The notes beneath the pieces were generated by a model. That model searched no databases, was not told where the DNA came from, and saw only the letters and a program-made list of their open reading frames with translations. Both the position numbers and the translations under genes were made by a program. Positions 26,232 through 36,644 of a stretch of 64,000 nt of DNA are shown piece after piece. Every line of letters starts with the position of its first letter. Position 1 is the stretch's first letter. Source of the DNA: Rhizobium indicum (GTDB taxonomy: Bacteria; Pseudomonadota; Alphaproteobacteria; Rhizobiales; Rhizobiaceae); contig NZ_CP054021.1 of the NCBI RefSeq assembly GCF_005862305.2, forward strand, positions 682,001 to 746,000, written 5' to 3'.

Positions 26232-26278
26232 ATACTATATTTAGTGTTTGCAGCCACCATCACCACAAGATACAGGAA
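26232..26278 (+). promoter_or_regulatory. Pair of NrdR-box-like sites upstream of nrdJ
   Basis: ATACTATATTTAGTGT at 26232-26247 is close to the NrdR box consensus (ACACTATATCTAGTGT-like). A weaker 16-mer, CCACAAGATACAGGAA, sits at 26263-26278, exactly 31 bases on centre to centre, which is the usual spacing of the two half-operators. NrdR is the zinc/ATP-cone repressor of ribonucleotide reductase genes. The sites end 127 bases before the start codon. Confidence 0.55.
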
Positions 26279-26405
26279 GATCATCTCCGGATGACACCCC
26301 TGTCACGATACGGAAACGAGACTGGCTGCGCGACGACAAAGTGCCGCCGGATAGGAATTTTGCGCCGAGGTCGCGGGGACCGGGCGCCAACACGAGGTCA
26401 AGACC

Positions 26406-29400
26406 ATGCGCATCGAACGTCGTTTCACAAAGGCCGGCCAAGGCGCCTATGCGGATATCGAATTCCGCAAGGCGACGAGCGAGATCAAGAACCCCGACGG
26501 TTCGATCGTGTTCCGCCTCGAGAACATCGACGTTCCCGCGCAGTTCTCCCAGGTCGCGACCGACGTTCTGGCGCAGAAGTATTTCCGCAAGGCCGGCGTT
26601 CCCACCCGGCTGAAGAAGGTCGAGGAAAACGATGTTCCTTCTTTCCTGTGGCGCTCCGTTCCCGACGATGCTGCGCTGAAGACCCTGTCTAAGGACGAGC
26701 AGACCGGCTCCGAAATCGATGCGCGCCAGGTCTTCGACCGTCTTGCCGGCACCTGGACCTATTGGGGCTGGAAGGGCGGATATTTCTCCTCCGAGGAAGA
26801 TGCCTCGGCCTTCAAAGACGAGCTTGCCTATATGCTCGCCACCCAGCGCGTCGCCCCGAACTCGCCGCAGTGGTTCAACACCGGCCTGCACTGGGCCTAT
26901 GGCATTGACGGCCCCGGCCAAGGCCATTTCTACGTCGATCCCTTCACCGGCAAGCTGACCAAGTCGAAGTCGGCCTACGAACACCCGCAGCCGCATGCTT
27001 GCTTCATCCAGTCTGTCGAGGACGATCTCGTCAACGAAGGCGGCATCATGGACCTCTGGGTGCGTGAAGCGCGCCTGTTCAAATACGGCTCCGGCACCGG
27101 CTCCAATTTCTCGATGCTGCGTGGCGAAGGCGAAAAGCTTTCCGGCGGCGGCCGCTCCTCCGGCCTAATGAGCTTCCTGAAGATCGGCGACCGCGCCGCC
27201 GGCGCCATCAAATCGGGCGGCACGACGCGCCGCGCCGCCAAGATGGTGGTCGTCGACATCGACCATCCCGATATCGAGGAATACATCAACTGGAAGGTCA
27301 AGGAAGAGCAGAAGGTTGCGGCTCTCGTGACCGGCTCGAAGGTTGTCGCCAAGCATCTGAAGGCGATCATGAAGGCCTGCTTCAATTGCGAAGGCGGCGA
27401 CAACGGCGATTGCTACGACCCCACCAAGAACCCTGCCCTGAAGCGCGAAATTCGCGCCGCCAAAAAGGACCAGGTTCCCGAGAACTATGTCCAGCGCGTC
27501 ATCCAGTTCGCCCGCCAGGGCTACAAGGATCTCCAATTCAAGACCTACGACACGGATTGGGATTCCGAAGCCTACCTCACGGTATCCGGCCAGAACTCCA
27601 ACAACTCCGTCTCGATCAAGGACGACTTCCTGCGCGCCGTCGAGAATGATGGCGAATGGAACCTGACCGCCCGCAAGGACGGCCGAGTGATGAAGACGCT
27701 GAAGGCCCGCGATCTCTGGGAAACCATTTCCTACGCTGCCTGGGCTTCGGCCGATCCGGGCATCCACTTCAACACGACGATGAACGACTGGCACACTTCG
27801 CCGGCCGGCGGCCCGATCCGCGGCTCGAACCCGTGCTCGGAATACATGTTCCTCGACGACACCGCCTGCAACCTTGCCTCGCTGAACCTACTGCAGTTCA
27901 AGGACAAGGCCACCAAGCGCATCAACATCGCCGATTACGAACATGCGGTTCGCTTGTGGACCGTCGTGCTCGAAGTCTCGGTCATGATGGCGCAGTTCCC
28001 GTCGAAGCGCATTGCCGAACTCTCCTACGAATACCGCACACTCGGCCTCGGCTACGCCAATATCGGCGGCCTGCTGATGTCATCAGGCATTCCCTACGAC
28101 TCCACTGAGGCCCGCGCCATTGCCGGCTCGCTGACCGCGATCATGACCGGCATCTGCTATGCGACCTCGGCCGAAATGGCCGCCGAGCTCGGGCCGTTCC
28201 CGAACTTCGCGCCGAACCGCGAGAGCATGCTCAAGGTCATTCGCAACCATCGCCGTGCGGCGTATGGCGAGAGCTCCGGCTATGAGGCGCTGTCGATCAA
28301 CCCGGTCGCGCTGATCCATTCGGAAAACCCAGACCAGGATCTCGTCGCCCACGCCAAATCGGCCTGGGACAAGGCGCTCGAACTTGGTGAACAGCATGGC
28401 TACCGCAATGCCCAGGTCTCGGTCATCGCGCCCACCGGCACGATCGGTCTCGTCATGGATTGCGACACGACGGGCATCGAACCCGACTTTGCTCTCGTCA
28501 AGTTCAAGAAGCTCGCCGGCGGCGGCTACTTCAAGATCATCAACCGCGCCGTGCCGGACGCGCTGCGCACGCTGGGCTATTCGGAAAGCCAGATCGCCGA
28601 AATCGAGGCCTATGCCGTCGGCCACGGCAACCTGAACCAGGCACCGGCCGTCAATCCGTCGACGCTGAAGACCAAGGGCTTCACCGACGAGAAGGTCGAA
28701 GCCGTCAACGCCGCGCTGAAGAGCGCCTTCGACATCAAGTTCGTCTTCAACCAGTGGACGCTCGGCGCCGACTTCCTGAAGGAGACGCTGAAGGTTTCCG
28801 ACGAACAACTCGCCGACATCAGCTTCAGCCTGCTCGATCATATCGGCTTCTCGAAGAAGGATATCGAAGCTGCCAACATCCATGTCTGCGGTGCGATGAC
28901 GCTCGAAGGCGCGCCCTTCCTAAAGGCGGAGCACCTGCCGGTCTTCGATTGCGCCAATCCCTGCGGCAAGATCGGCAAGCGCTACCTCTCGGTCGAAAGC
29001 CATATCCGCATGATGGCGGCGGCCCAGCCCTTCATCTCGGGTGCGATTTCCAAGACGATCAACATGCCGAACGAGGCGACCGTCGAGGATTGCAAGAACG
29101 CCTACATGCTGTCGTGGAAGCTCGGCCTCAAAGCCAACGCGCTCTATCGCGACGGCTCAAAGCTGTCGCAGCCGCTCAATTCCTCGCTGATTGAAGACGA
29201 AGACGACGAGGATGCGCTGGAGGAACTGCTGCAGGCGCCTCTCGCCGCCCAGGCCGTCACCGTCACCGAGAAGATCATCGAGCGGGTGATCGAACGAGTT
29301 TCGCGCGAACGCGAGAAGCTGCCTAACCGCCGCCAGGGCTATACCCAGAAGGCCGCCGTCGGCGGACACAAGGTCTATCTCCGCACCGGCGAATTCGGCG

Positions 29401-30221
29401 ACGGCCGCATCGGCGAGATCTTCATAGACATGCACAAGGAAGGCGCTGCCTTCCGTGCGATGATGAACAATTTCGCCATCGCCATCTCGCTCGGCCTGCA
29501 ATATGGCGTGCCGCTCGAGGAATATGTCGAGGCCTTCACCTTCACCAAGTTCGAGCCGGCCGGCATGGTCATCGGCAATGACGCGATCAAGAACGCCACC
29601 TCGATCCTCGACTATGTCTTCCGCGAGCTTGCCGTCTCCTATCTCGGCCGCCACGACCTGGCGCATGTCGATACGTCTGATTTCTCGAACACGGCACTTG
29701 GCAAGGGCATCCAGGAAGGCAAGACCAACCTGCTCTCCACCGGCTGGACCCGCGGCTACAAGCCGACGCTGGTGTCCGGCACCGGCGGCGAACGCCAGGC
29801 AGGCGAACCCAAGGGTGCGGCGACCGCCGCCCCTGCCCGCGCCGCTTCCACCGGCACCGTGACCGCCTTTGCCGGCAGTGCTGCCCGCAAGCTGGAGCCG
29901 ACGGTTGCCATCTCCACCTCCGAAATCGTCGCCTTCAAGCGCGATTACGAGGAGCGCGCCAAGGAGTTGGCGGAAGAGATCGCCGAAGAAGTGACCGAGG
30001 AAATCACCAGCGACGCAACGGCCCTTTTCTCCGACAAGGCGGCGGCAGACGCGGCAACGGCGAAATCCGAAGCCAAGAAGCGGGAAGCCGAACGCCGCCA
30101 GCGCTCGATCATGCAGGGCTATACCGGCAACATGTGCTCGGAGTGCCAGAACTTCACGATGGTGCGGAATGGGACTTGTGAGAAGTGCGATACTTGCGGT
30201 GCTACGAGTGGGTGCAGCTGA
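26406..30221 (+). CDS. nrdJ: Vitamin B12-dependent (class II) ribonucleotide reductase
   Basis: A 1271-residue adenosylcobalamin-dependent reductase that makes dNTPs with or without oxygen. The catalytic barrel covers about 120-900, with [20 protein letters not shown] near residue 475 (substrate-binding Asn/Cys), the [17 protein letters not shown] loop near 677, and the C-terminal redox region. A TSCPD-type domain with [17 protein letters not shown] lies near 1000, and a low-complexity Ala-rich linker near 1135-1200. The last 30 residues hold four or more cysteines ([16 protein letters not shown]), a zinc-ribbon tail also used for re-reduction. Length and order match rhizobial NrdJ. NrdR-like boxes precede it. 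Confidence 0.96.
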   Translation: MRIERRFTKAGQGAYADIEFRKATSEIKNPDGSIVFRLENIDVPAQFSQVATDVLAQKYFRKAGVPTRLKKVEENDVPSFLWRSVPDDAALKTLSKDEQTGSEIDARQVFDRLAGTWTYWGWKGGYFSSEEDASAFKDELAYMLATQRVAPNSPQWFNTGLHWAYGIDGPGQGHFYVDPFTGKLTKSKSAYEHPQPHACFIQSVEDDLVNEGGIMDLWVREARLFKYGSGTGSNFSMLRGEGEKLSGGGRSSGLMSFLKIGDRAAGAIKSGGTTRRAAKMVVVDIDHPDIEEYINWKVKEEQKVAALVTGSKVVAKHLKAIMKACFNCEGGDNGDCYDPTKNPALKREIRAAKKDQVPENYVQRVIQFARQGYKDLQFKTYDTDWDSEAYLTVSGQNSNNSVSIKDDFLRAVENDGEWNLTARKDGRVMKTLKARDLWETISYAAWASADPGIHFNTTMNDWHTSPAGGPIRGSNPCSEYMFLDDTACNLASLNLLQFKDKATKRINIADYEHAVRLWTVVLEVSVMMAQFPSKRIAELSYEYRTLGLGYANIGGLLMSSGIPYDSTEARAIAGSLTAIMTGICYATSAEMAAELGPFPNFAPNRESMLKVIRNHRRAAYGESSGYEALSINPVALIHSENPDQDLVAHAKSAWDKALELGEQHGYRNAQVSVIAPTGTIGLVMDCDTTGIEPDFALVKFKKLAGGGYFKIINRAVPDALRTLGYSESQIAEIEAYAVGHGNLNQAPAVNPSTLKTKGFTDEKVEAVNAALKSAFDIKFVFNQWTLGADFLKETLKVSDEQLADISFSLLDHIGFSKKDIEAANIHVCGAMTLEGAPFLKAEHLPVFDCANPCGKIGKRYLSVESHIRMMAAAQPFISGAISKTINMPNEATVEDCKNAYMLSWKLGLKANALYRDGSKLSQPLNSSLIEDEDDEDALEELLQAPLAAQAVTVTEKIIERVIERVSREREKLPNRRQGYTQKAAVGGHKVYLRTGEFGDGRIGEIFIDMHKEGAAFRAMMNNFAIAISLGLQYGVPLEEYVEAFTFTKFEPAGMVIGNDAIKNATSILDYVFRELAVSYLGRHDLAHVDTSDFSNTALGKGIQEGKTNLLSTGWTRGYKPTLVSGTGGERQAGEPKGAATAAPARAASTGTVTAFAGSAARKLEPTVAISTSEIVAFKRDYEERAKELAEEIAEEVTEEITSDATALFSDKAAADAATAKSEAKKREAERRQRSIMQGYTGNMCSECQNFTMVRNGTCEKCDTCGATSGCS

Positions 30222-30259
30222 GTAGGCTGCCTACTCTTCGCTTCTGAAAAAGATCGTGG

Positions 30260-30281
30260 GAGGTCCGGGCATCCGGGCCTC
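30260..30281 (+). terminator. Probable terminator after nrdJ
   Basis: GAGGTCCGG and CCGGGCCTC form a stem with one bulge around GCAT, 38 bases after the nrdJ stop; no strong U-run follows. The rest of the spacer to 30478 contains no gene that I can support. Confidence 0.5.
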
Positions 30282-30478
30282 TCATACTTTCATAAACAAA
30301 TATTGAAGTTGGAACTTTGAGGCCCCTTCAGCTTCGCGGCCGAAGGGAGCCAGCAACAGCCGATCATCGTACCGGTCGATACGTTCGTTCTTCCTCAGGC
30401 TTAATGTAGGATTTTCGACTGCTGGGGCAATCTCGCCGGATCCCGCTGGCCTCGCTTTAGCCGGCCCCCGGCCTTCGT

Positions 30479-31747
30479 TTAAAAGGGAAGAAAGTCGAAC
30501 AGGCGCTTGCTCAACCTCGCCGCCCAAGACGGCTTCACGGTTCCGGCAATAAACGGCGGGCCGGACGATGGCGCCAGCGGCGATTGATAGAACCGGTTGA
30601 GCATCGCGTCGCAGACGTAGTGCCCCCAGTTCGTTAAATGCTCCGTCTCTTTCGCGCCCAGAAAATGGAGATAGGTGCCGACCTCCGAGGGAACGACCGA
30701 TGACGGCGGCAGCGTGTAGGACGCGTAGGGCTTGAGCTCGACGCCCTTGCTGTCGATCGACCAATAGACGCCGCGTGTTCTTGCGCGCAGAGCCGATTTC
30801 GCGAGATCGTCGAGGCCAAGCTGATCGGCCTGTTTTGCAGCCTTGAAGCCGCCGATCAGGTCTCGGCGCCGCAACGACCGCACCTGATTGTCGGTGGTAT
30901 CGAGAACGCGCTTGAGCTGGGAGAGATAGTTCCAGTATCCGTGGGTCGAGGAGCGCCAGGGCGCTCCGGCATCGCTGACGAGCAGGCAATCGCAGCGTTT
31001 CAGCGCCGGCTCGATGCCGTGATTGTCATAGACGCCGCCGTCGCTCAATATCGCCCTGCCCGGAGCAACCGGTTCGCCAACGCTGTCGTCGAGCTTTTCC
31101 CTCTTCCAGGAAAACTGCGACAGGTCCAATCGCAGCGGCGACAGCACCGGCGGGAATGCCGCCGAAGCGGCAACCGCGGTCGCAAGCGAAAGCGCGGGAT
31201 GAAACGACACCCCGATCCTGTAGTCCGCGAGATAGCGGTTCGACATCCGGAAGAGCGAACCGGTGCTGAGATTGCTGGAGCAAAATACGAACCAGGGCGA
31301 TCTCGGAAGATCGCTCAGGCTTGGTGATTTTCCGTCGAAGAGATGCCGCTCGTAGAGTTTCGCGGCTTCCTCCGCCGCGCTCGAGAAGGGGTTGAACACG
31401 CCCTTCAGGAAGCTCGGCCCATCCGCGAATAGCTGACTGAAGGCCAGAATGCGATCGAGGTATTCGGTCTTGAAGTTGACGGCGACCTCGTTCTCGAAGA
31501 CCAGCCGTGGCCACAGATAGGCCAGCAGGCCGGATGCGATCGATCCGCCCGAGACCGACGAGATCATATCGAGTTTCGCCAGAAGACCGGCCTCGTTGAG
31601 CCTGGCAAGCGATCCCGCATGGAAAAGCATGGCCCGATAGCCGCCGCCCGAAAGGCAAAGGCCGAGTTGGTAGCGCTCGGCCGGCTTGTCGGGTTCGTCA
31701 GAACCCGGCAGGACAGTGTTCGATCGGGAATGTTCGTTTTCCGACAT
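30479..31747 (-). CDS. Patatin-like phospholipase
   Basis: A 422-residue protein. Patatin hallmarks in order are the oxyanion loop LCLSGGGYRAMLFHAG near residue 30, the nucleophile segment SSVSGGSIASG near 65 (a GxSxG variant), and the catalytic Asp in LSDGGVYDNHG near 245. There is no signal peptide. Such enzymes hydrolyse acyl chains of phospholipids and occur both as housekeeping and as effector proteins. The ATG at 31747 (MSENEH) is favoured over a GTG four codons earlier. Two hypothetical/secreted-type genes follow on the same strand upstream, but no toxin or defence partner is visible. Confidence 0.85.
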   Translation of the reverse strand: MSENEHSRSNTVLPGSDEPDKPAERYQLGLCLSGGGYRAMLFHAGSLARLNEAGLLAKLDMISSVSGGSIASGLLAYLWPRLVFENEVAVNFKTEYLDRILAFSQLFADGPSFLKGVFNPFSSAAEEAAKLYERHLFDGKSPSLSDLPRSPWFVFCSSNLSTGSLFRMSNRYLADYRIGVSFHPALSLATAVAASAAFPPVLSPLRLDLSQFSWKREKLDDSVGEPVAPGRAILSDGGVYDNHGIEPALKRCDCLLVSDAGAPWRSSTHGYWNYLSQLKRVLDTTDNQVRSLRRRDLIGGFKAAKQADQLGLDDLAKSALRARTRGVYWSIDSKGVELKPYASYTLPPSSVVPSEVGTYLHFLGAKETEHLTNWGHYVCDAMLNRFYQSPLAPSSGPPFIAGTVKPSWAARLSKRLFDFLPF

Positions 31748-31830
31748 GCTCGGCCTCACTCAGGAATCTGAGTTTCCCAACATTTCTTCCGCCGGGCAAA
31801 CCAACGGTCGCTCGCCTTTGGGCCTGTGTG

Positions 31831-33143
31831 CTACTTACTCGTATATCGGCGGGAGTTGGCATCGCATTTGTGCCACTCCCAGTTTATTCCGGCTTCGTCC
31901 TTATGGCCATAACACCAGTCGGCGCGATTGAGCAGCGGGCCGAGTTCGTCGCGCCGTTTGCATGCTCGTAGCGTCTCGGGCCCCTCGCGATCGACACTCG
32001 TGCGGCAGATGTCGTCCAGTCCTGTCCACTGATGGATCAACCGATCCGGTGCCTTGGCCCCCTTGTCCGTGGCGAGCACCTTTCCGGTCTCGGACTCGAT
32101 CTGCAGAGAGGCCGTGTTCCACACGAAAGAGAATTCCGCCATCCCGGCGGACGTCTTACCCGTGTCCCTGTTTCCGGCAAACCACTCGACAATTCCCGAC
32201 ATTTCGCATTTTCCGGCACAGCTGGCAGTCACGGAGCCCGGCTTGACGCTGTAGATGCGCTCCGGCCAGCGTTGGGCGAAGGTTGCCTTTTCCTTCAGGA
32301 CGGCGTCTTTGTCGACCGAGTTTCCGAAGAAGGAGACCTCGTCGGCATAGACGCCCGTCATAAAGGCCAACGCCGAGGCACTGTCTTTCGACCATTCGTC
32401 ATTGTATCGGTTGACGAAATCAACCGCCTCCGTGGTCAGGTCGCCGGGTTCGGAGGCGGCCACCTCCTCGGAAGCGCTGGGGTCTGACGGCATGTCGGCG
32501 GGTGTTGCGCTCTCCTGCGGTGCGGCGCCTGGCGGGGGCGGCGCGCTTTCCTGTGCCGAGGGCATATCCTCGGGCGTGTTGATGTTCCAGTCTCGCATTT
32601 CCGCAGCGGTGAGATACCGTATATCGGTGCTGTCGACCGACAGGCTGAGCTGCAGCAGATTGGGGCTTACCCCCATGTCGGTGAGGTAGCCGATGATCTC
32701 GCCGGTCATTAGTTGAACGGTCGAGACTGCCAATTTGTTGTCCATGGGGATATCGCCGGATAGGGAAATCCGATGCACGCCGATTGAGCCCGGCTCGGCG
32801 AACCTTTCGACGCCACCGACGAAGGCGAAGGCGCAAGCCGATGCACATTCATGGCTCTGATCTGGAGCGTTCTTGCATTCAGTGCGCGGATGGCGCGGCC
32901 GAACATGATCGCGGTGACCACGTTTCCGCCGGGCGAGTCAAAGCTGATGTAGTCCGCTTGGTACTGCGTGTATTCGTCGACAAGCTGCGTCGGATCGTCG
33001 GAGAATTCAAACACGCCCTTTATCACCAGACCACGCTCTCCCGGGACGCCGTCCAAACGTTGGTAGGAAATTGCTGCATGCCCCTCTCCGGCCATGGCGA
33101 CGAACGCCAGCAGCATCGATATGAACGAGAGGGATTTCCGCAT
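31831..33143 (-). pseudogene. Periplasmic ClpP-fold (COG3904-like) gene with a frameshift
   Basis: Two frames together form one protein. The first (from 33143) has a signal peptide (FISMLLAFVAMAGEGHA) and the ClpP/crotonase-type segment DSPGGNVVTAIMFGRAIRAL. Around 32840-32850 the reading frame changes. In the other frame the expected continuation follows: ASACAFAFVGGVERFAEPG, the nucleophile-Ser region of this family, then SIGVHRIS and a C-terminal NTF2-like or unknown domain (DEWSKDSASALAFMTGVY). At the junction only 'V' separates the two matches, so the site is within a few bases of GTGCAT. The last third has four Cys. It may be a real mutation or a sequencing error. Serine-protease-like function is not established for the family. 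Confidence 0.65.
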
Positions 33144-33529
33144 TCTTCTCCAGCCTTCGAGCACGTATTTCTCCTGTCGTCACTCGCAGCATATCTTGCG
33201 CACGTATGTATTGCCGGGGGCAATCATCGAATGCTTTGCGATGAGCTCGTCAGCCTTCAAATGCGCCTAAGCCCGTGGCAATCACGGGTGCGAAGATCAA
33301 CAGCTTTAACGAGAACATTTTAGACTTACCCCAACAGCATATAATCAATGCACAAGGGCCAATCTTCTGGCAAGCGGCACAATCAGAAGTGATGATACAA
33401 GGTAAACGGCGGCTCCTCGCCGCGATCGTGAGGTCCCCCGTCCACGCGATCCGATACGGTGCCGGCAGCTGGTGCGAGAGCCGCAGAAAAGGTAGTGCGT
33501 CTTCGGATTTCGTCCCGGCTGGTCTGCCG
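33144..33529. other. Spacer without a recognisable gene
   Basis: 386 bases between the ClpP-fold gene and the maleylacetoacetate isomerase. It is more A/T-rich in part (around 33300-33400). Open frames crossing it lie antisense to, or overlap, the neighbouring genes and carry no family motif. I see no RNA or repeat signature. Confidence 0.5.
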
Positions 33530-34159
33530 CTACGGTCTCACGCGGTCGGGATGTGCCGCCTGGAAGGCCGGAAGTTCGGCGCATTTGCTATCGATGTCGC
33601 TGATGCGCTTGAAAGCGGTCAGATCCACTTCCCAGCGGCGGGCATTGTAGACTTGGGGAACAAGACAGAGGTCCGCCATCGTCGGCGCATCTCCAAAGCT
33701 GAACGCGCCGGCTTCGCCGATCATGGCTTCCAGTTTGCGCAGTCCGTCGGTGATGAAATGCTTCATCCATTCCTCGCGGGCATCGGCCTTCTCAGTCATG
33801 CTCATGAGATGTGACACGACATGCAAGTTGCATATCGGATGGATATCCATGGCGACCGCATATGCGAGGGCGCGGACCTTCTGGCGATCGGCAATGTCAG
33901 ATGGCAGCAATCCGTATTCCGGCCGAAGCTCGGCGAGGTATTCGACGATCGCCAGCGACTGCGTCAGTGTTTTCCCGTCGATCACCAATGTCGGCACCAG
34001 CCCCTGCGGGTTGACCGCCAGATATTCCGGGGTCTTGTGCGCGCCTTCCAACAGGTTGATGGAAACGGTCTGATAATCGACGCCCAAGAGATTGAGCGCG
34101 ATGCGGACGCGATAGCTCGCCGATGATCTCCAGTAGTCGTAGAGAACGACCTCGTTCAT
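33530..34159 (-). CDS. maiA: Maleylacetoacetate isomerase (zeta-class GST)
   Basis: A 209-residue protein. The N-terminal thioredoxin fold carries YWRSSASYRVRIAL near residue 8; SSxxxRVRI is the zeta-class glutathione site with the catalytic Ser. The C-terminal helical domain includes DLCLVPQVYNARRW near 175, a second family hallmark. It isomerises maleylacetoacetate to fumarylacetoacetate using glutathione. Its start overlaps the stop of the fumarylacetoacetase gene by four bases (ATGA type). Confidence 0.93.
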   Translation of the reverse strand: MNEVVLYDYWRSSASYRVRIALNLLGVDYQTVSINLLEGAHKTPEYLAVNPQGLVPTLVIDGKTLTQSLAIVEYLAELRPEYGLLPSDIADRQKVRALAYAVAMDIHPICNLHVVSHLMSMTEKADAREEWMKHFITDGLRKLEAMIGEAGAFSFGDAPTMADLCLVPQVYNARRWEVDLTAFKRISDIDSKCAELPAFQAAHPDRVRP

Positions 34160-35181
34160 TGCGGCCCGGCTCCGCTGTGTTTTTCGACCGTCTGCTCGAT
34201 CGCCCCGAAGATCGAATGGCCGGCCTTATCCTTCATCTCGATGCGGACCTGATCGCCGAATTTCATGAATGGGGTCGTCGGCGATCCGGTCTCGATGGCC
34301 TCGATCATCCTGAGTTCGGCGATGCAGGAGTAGCCGTCTCCTCCCTCTTCCATCGGTTTGCCCGGGCCGCCGTCCAGCTTGTTGGACACCGTTCCCGAGC
34401 CGATGATCGTACCGGCCGCGAGATTGCGGGTTTTGGCGGCATGGGCGATCAACTGGCCAAAATCGAACGTCATGTCGATGCCGGCGTTCGCCTTACCGAA
34501 TGGCTTGCCGTTCAAGCTCACCAGCAGCGGAAGATGTAGCTTGCCGCCGTCCCAGGCGTCTCCGAGCTCGTCCGGCGTCACCGCGACCGGAGAAAATGCC
34601 GATGCCGGCTTCGACTGGAAGAAACCAAATCCCTTCGCCAATTCGCCCGGGATCAGACCGCGCAGCGACACGTCGTTGACGAGCATTAGCAGGCGGATGG
34701 CGCCGCGCGCCGCTTCCGAGCTGCAACCCATGTCAACGTCGCCGGTGATGACGGCGACCTCGCCCTCCATATCGATCCCGTAAGCCTCGTCGGCCGCCAC
34801 GATCGGGTCGCGTGGTGCCAGGAAAGCGTCCGAACCGCCCTGATAGATCAGCGGATCGGTCCAGAAGCTTGCCGGCATCTCGGCGCCGCGTGCCTTGCGC
34901 ACCAGTTCGACATGGTTGACGTAGGCGGAGCCGTCGGCCCATTGATAGGCTCGCGGCAGAGGTGACGTAGCGTCATGTTCGTGAAACCGGATTGTCGGCT
35001 GGGCGCCGGTCTCGACGCCTTCGGCAATGAGCGCGAGCCTCGGAGCCACATGCTCCCAATCGTCGAGTGCCGCCTGCAGGGTGCGGGCGATATGACCGAC
35101 CTCGGAACAGCGGGTCAGATCGCGGGAAACGACGACGAGCCGACCGTCCCGCGTAGAGTCCTTTAACGTCGCAAGCTTCAT
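34156..35181 (-). CDS. Fumarylacetoacetate hydrolase family protein
   Basis: A 341-residue protein with the FAH C-terminal-type fold. Metal ligands appear in IDMEGEVAVITGDV near residue 197 and DPLIYQG near 115; a long loop region QSKPASAFSPVAVTPDEL is characteristic of the bacterial shorter FAH. It splits fumarylacetoacetate to fumarate and acetoacetate, ending the tyrosine route. The start ATG at 35181 (MKLATLKDST) is chosen because the sequence before it is not conserved-looking. The gap to hmgA is 40 bases, and the gene is co-directional with hmgA and maiA. Confidence 0.88.
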   Translation of the reverse strand: MKLATLKDSTRDGRLVVVSRDLTRCSEVGHIARTLQAALDDWEHVAPRLALIAEGVETGAQPTIRFHEHDATSPLPRAYQWADGSAYVNHVELVRKARGAEMPASFWTDPLIYQGGSDAFLAPRDPIVAADEAYGIDMEGEVAVITGDVDMGCSSEAARGAIRLLMLVNDVSLRGLIPGELAKGFGFFQSKPASAFSPVAVTPDELGDAWDGGKLHLPLLVSLNGKPFGKANAGIDMTFDFGQLIAHAAKTRNLAAGTIIGSGTVSNKLDGGPGKPMEEGGDGYSCIAELRMIEAIETGSPTTPFMKFGDQVRIEMKDKAGHSIFGAIEQTVEKHSGAGPQ

Positions 35182-35221
35182 GTCCGAAATCCCGTGCCGG
35201 AGGATGACTTCACTTGATGCA

Positions 35222-36583
35222 TCATTTGATGCCGGGGGTTCCGTCGAACTTGCGTTCCAGGCCGTCCCAGCATTCCAGGTAATTATCCTGCAGCGTTTCG
35301 AGCTCGGCTGCATATTTCGTCAGTTGCTGCGGGTACCTGGTCTCGAACATGAAGGCCATGGTGTGATCGAGCTTCACCGGTTTGAGCTCGGTATTTGATG
35401 CCTTTTCGAAGGCAAGCGCGTCCGGCCCGTGGGGAAGCATCATGTTGTGCAGGCTCATGCCGCCCGGCACGAAGCCCTCTTCCTTGGCGTCATACTGGCC
35501 GTGGATCAGCCCCATGAACTCGCTCATGATGTTGCGGTGGTACCAAGGCGGACGGAACGTATGCTCAGCGACCAGCCAGCGCGGCGGAAAGATCACGAAA
35601 TCGACATTCGCCGTACCCGCATCTTCGGTCGGCGCGGTCAGTACCGAAAAAATCGACGGATCGGGATGATCGAAGCGGATCGCTCCAACCGGAGAAAATG
35701 TCCGCAGGTCGTATTTGAACGGGGCGTAGTTGCCGTGCCATGCCACCACATCGAGTGGCGAGTGGCCGATGTCGGTGACATAGAACTTGCCGCACCATTT
35801 CACATGCACGCGGCAGGGCGTTTCCTTATCCTCGAAAGCGGCGACGGGTGTCTTGAAGTCGCGCGGATTTGCTAGGCAGTTGGCGCCGATCGGTCCGCGG
35901 TCCGGCAGTGTGAATTTCGCGCCGTAGTTCTCGCAGATGTATCCACGCCAGACAGTCTGCTCACCGCCCTTCAGAATCTTGAACATCATGCCGCGCGGGA
36001 TGAGGCATATTTCCAGGGGCTCGACATCCATGATGCCCATTTCGGTGAACACTCTGATGGCGCCGAGCTGCGGCACGATCAGCAGTTCACCGTCGGCGTT
36101 GAAGAAGTAGTCGTCGACCATGTCCTCATTGAAGACATAGGCATGGGCTGACATCCCCACCTGGGTGGTGGCATCGCCTGCCGTCGTGATGGTCCGCACC
36201 CCCTCAAGAAAGGTCAGTCTCTCCGAGGGTGCGGGGATGGGATCCCAGCGAAGCTGGCCGAGCGGAAGCGAATGTTCGTCGAGACATGGCGCCGTTTTCC
36301 AGAGCGGATAGGACGCGTTGGAGAAGCGGCGGGTGTGGCGCACGCTCGGGCGGATGCGGTAAAGCCAGGACCTTTCGTTGGTCCCGCGCGGCGCGGTGAA
36401 CGGCGAGCCGGAAAGCTGCTCCGCATAAAGACCGTAATTGCATTTCTGCGGACTGTTCTGGCCTTGCGGCAAGGCGCCGGGGAGCGACTCGGTTTCGAAG
36501 TCATTGCCGAACCCCGGCATATATTTCAGCGTGTTTGCCGTCGCGGCTTCACCATCCGACGTCTGGATCGATGTCTGGTCCAT
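35222..36583 (-). CDS. hmgA: Homogentisate 1,2-dioxygenase
   Basis: A 453-residue enzyme that cleaves homogentisate to maleylacetoacetate with Fe(II) and O2. Iron ligands lie in the C-terminal half: [12 protein letters not shown] near residue 335 (His and Glu) and [12 protein letters not shown] near 367 (His). The start of the mature sequence, [14 protein letters not shown], is a strongly conserved family feature. GGGGAGGAG precedes the ATG at 36583. An intercistronic hairpin separates it from hppD upstream. Confidence 0.96.
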   Translation of the reverse strand: MDQTSIQTSDGEAATANTLKYMPGFGNDFETESLPGALPQGQNSPQKCNYGLYAEQLSGSPFTAPRGTNERSWLYRIRPSVRHTRRFSNASYPLWKTAPCLDEHSLPLGQLRWDPIPAPSERLTFLEGVRTITTAGDATTQVGMSAHAYVFNEDMVDDYFFNADGELLIVPQLGAIRVFTEMGIMDVEPLEICLIPRGMMFKILKGGEQTVWRGYICENYGAKFTLPDRGPIGANCLANPRDFKTPVAAFEDKETPCRVHVKWCGKFYVTDIGHSPLDVVAWHGNYAPFKYDLRTFSPVGAIRFDHPDPSIFSVLTAPTEDAGTANVDFVIFPPRWLVAEHTFRPPWYHRNIMSEFMGLIHGQYDAKEEGFVPGGMSLHNMMLPHGPDALAFEKASNTELKPVKLDHTMAFMFETRYPQQLTKYAAELETLQDNYLECWDGLERKFDGTPGIK

Positions 36584-36606
36584 GCTCACTCCTCCCCGAA
36601 CACTCC

Positions 36607-36637
36607 AGCGCCGCGCGTCTGAAAGATGCGCGGCGCT
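36607..36637. repeat. Intercistronic hairpin between hppD and hmgA
   Basis: AGCGCCGCGC and GCGCGGCGCT form a perfect 10-base stem around an 11-base loop that includes GTCTGAAAGAT. There is no U-run on either strand, so readthrough is expected. The stem shares the GCGCGTCT core of the type A repeats. It may stabilise or attenuate the hppD-hmgA message. Confidence 0.6.
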
Positions 36638-36644
36638 AGTGAGT

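Noticed and set aside
26040..26405. Cobalamin riboswitch upstream of the B12-dependent nrdJ
   Set aside because: I looked for a B12-box-like motif and an extended multi-stem leader and found none; only NrdR-like boxes and a small hairpin near 26084 were seen.
30282..30989. Long open frame antisense to the end of nrdJ's spacer and the patatin gene
   Set aside because: It overlaps the well-supported patatin-like gene in a different frame and lacks any motif.
30479..33143. Patatin phospholipase as part of a CBASS-like defence system
   Set aside because: No cyclic-nucleotide synthase (CD-NTase), Cap2 or Cap3 genes are adjacent; the neighbours are a ClpP-fold secreted protein and amino-acid catabolism.
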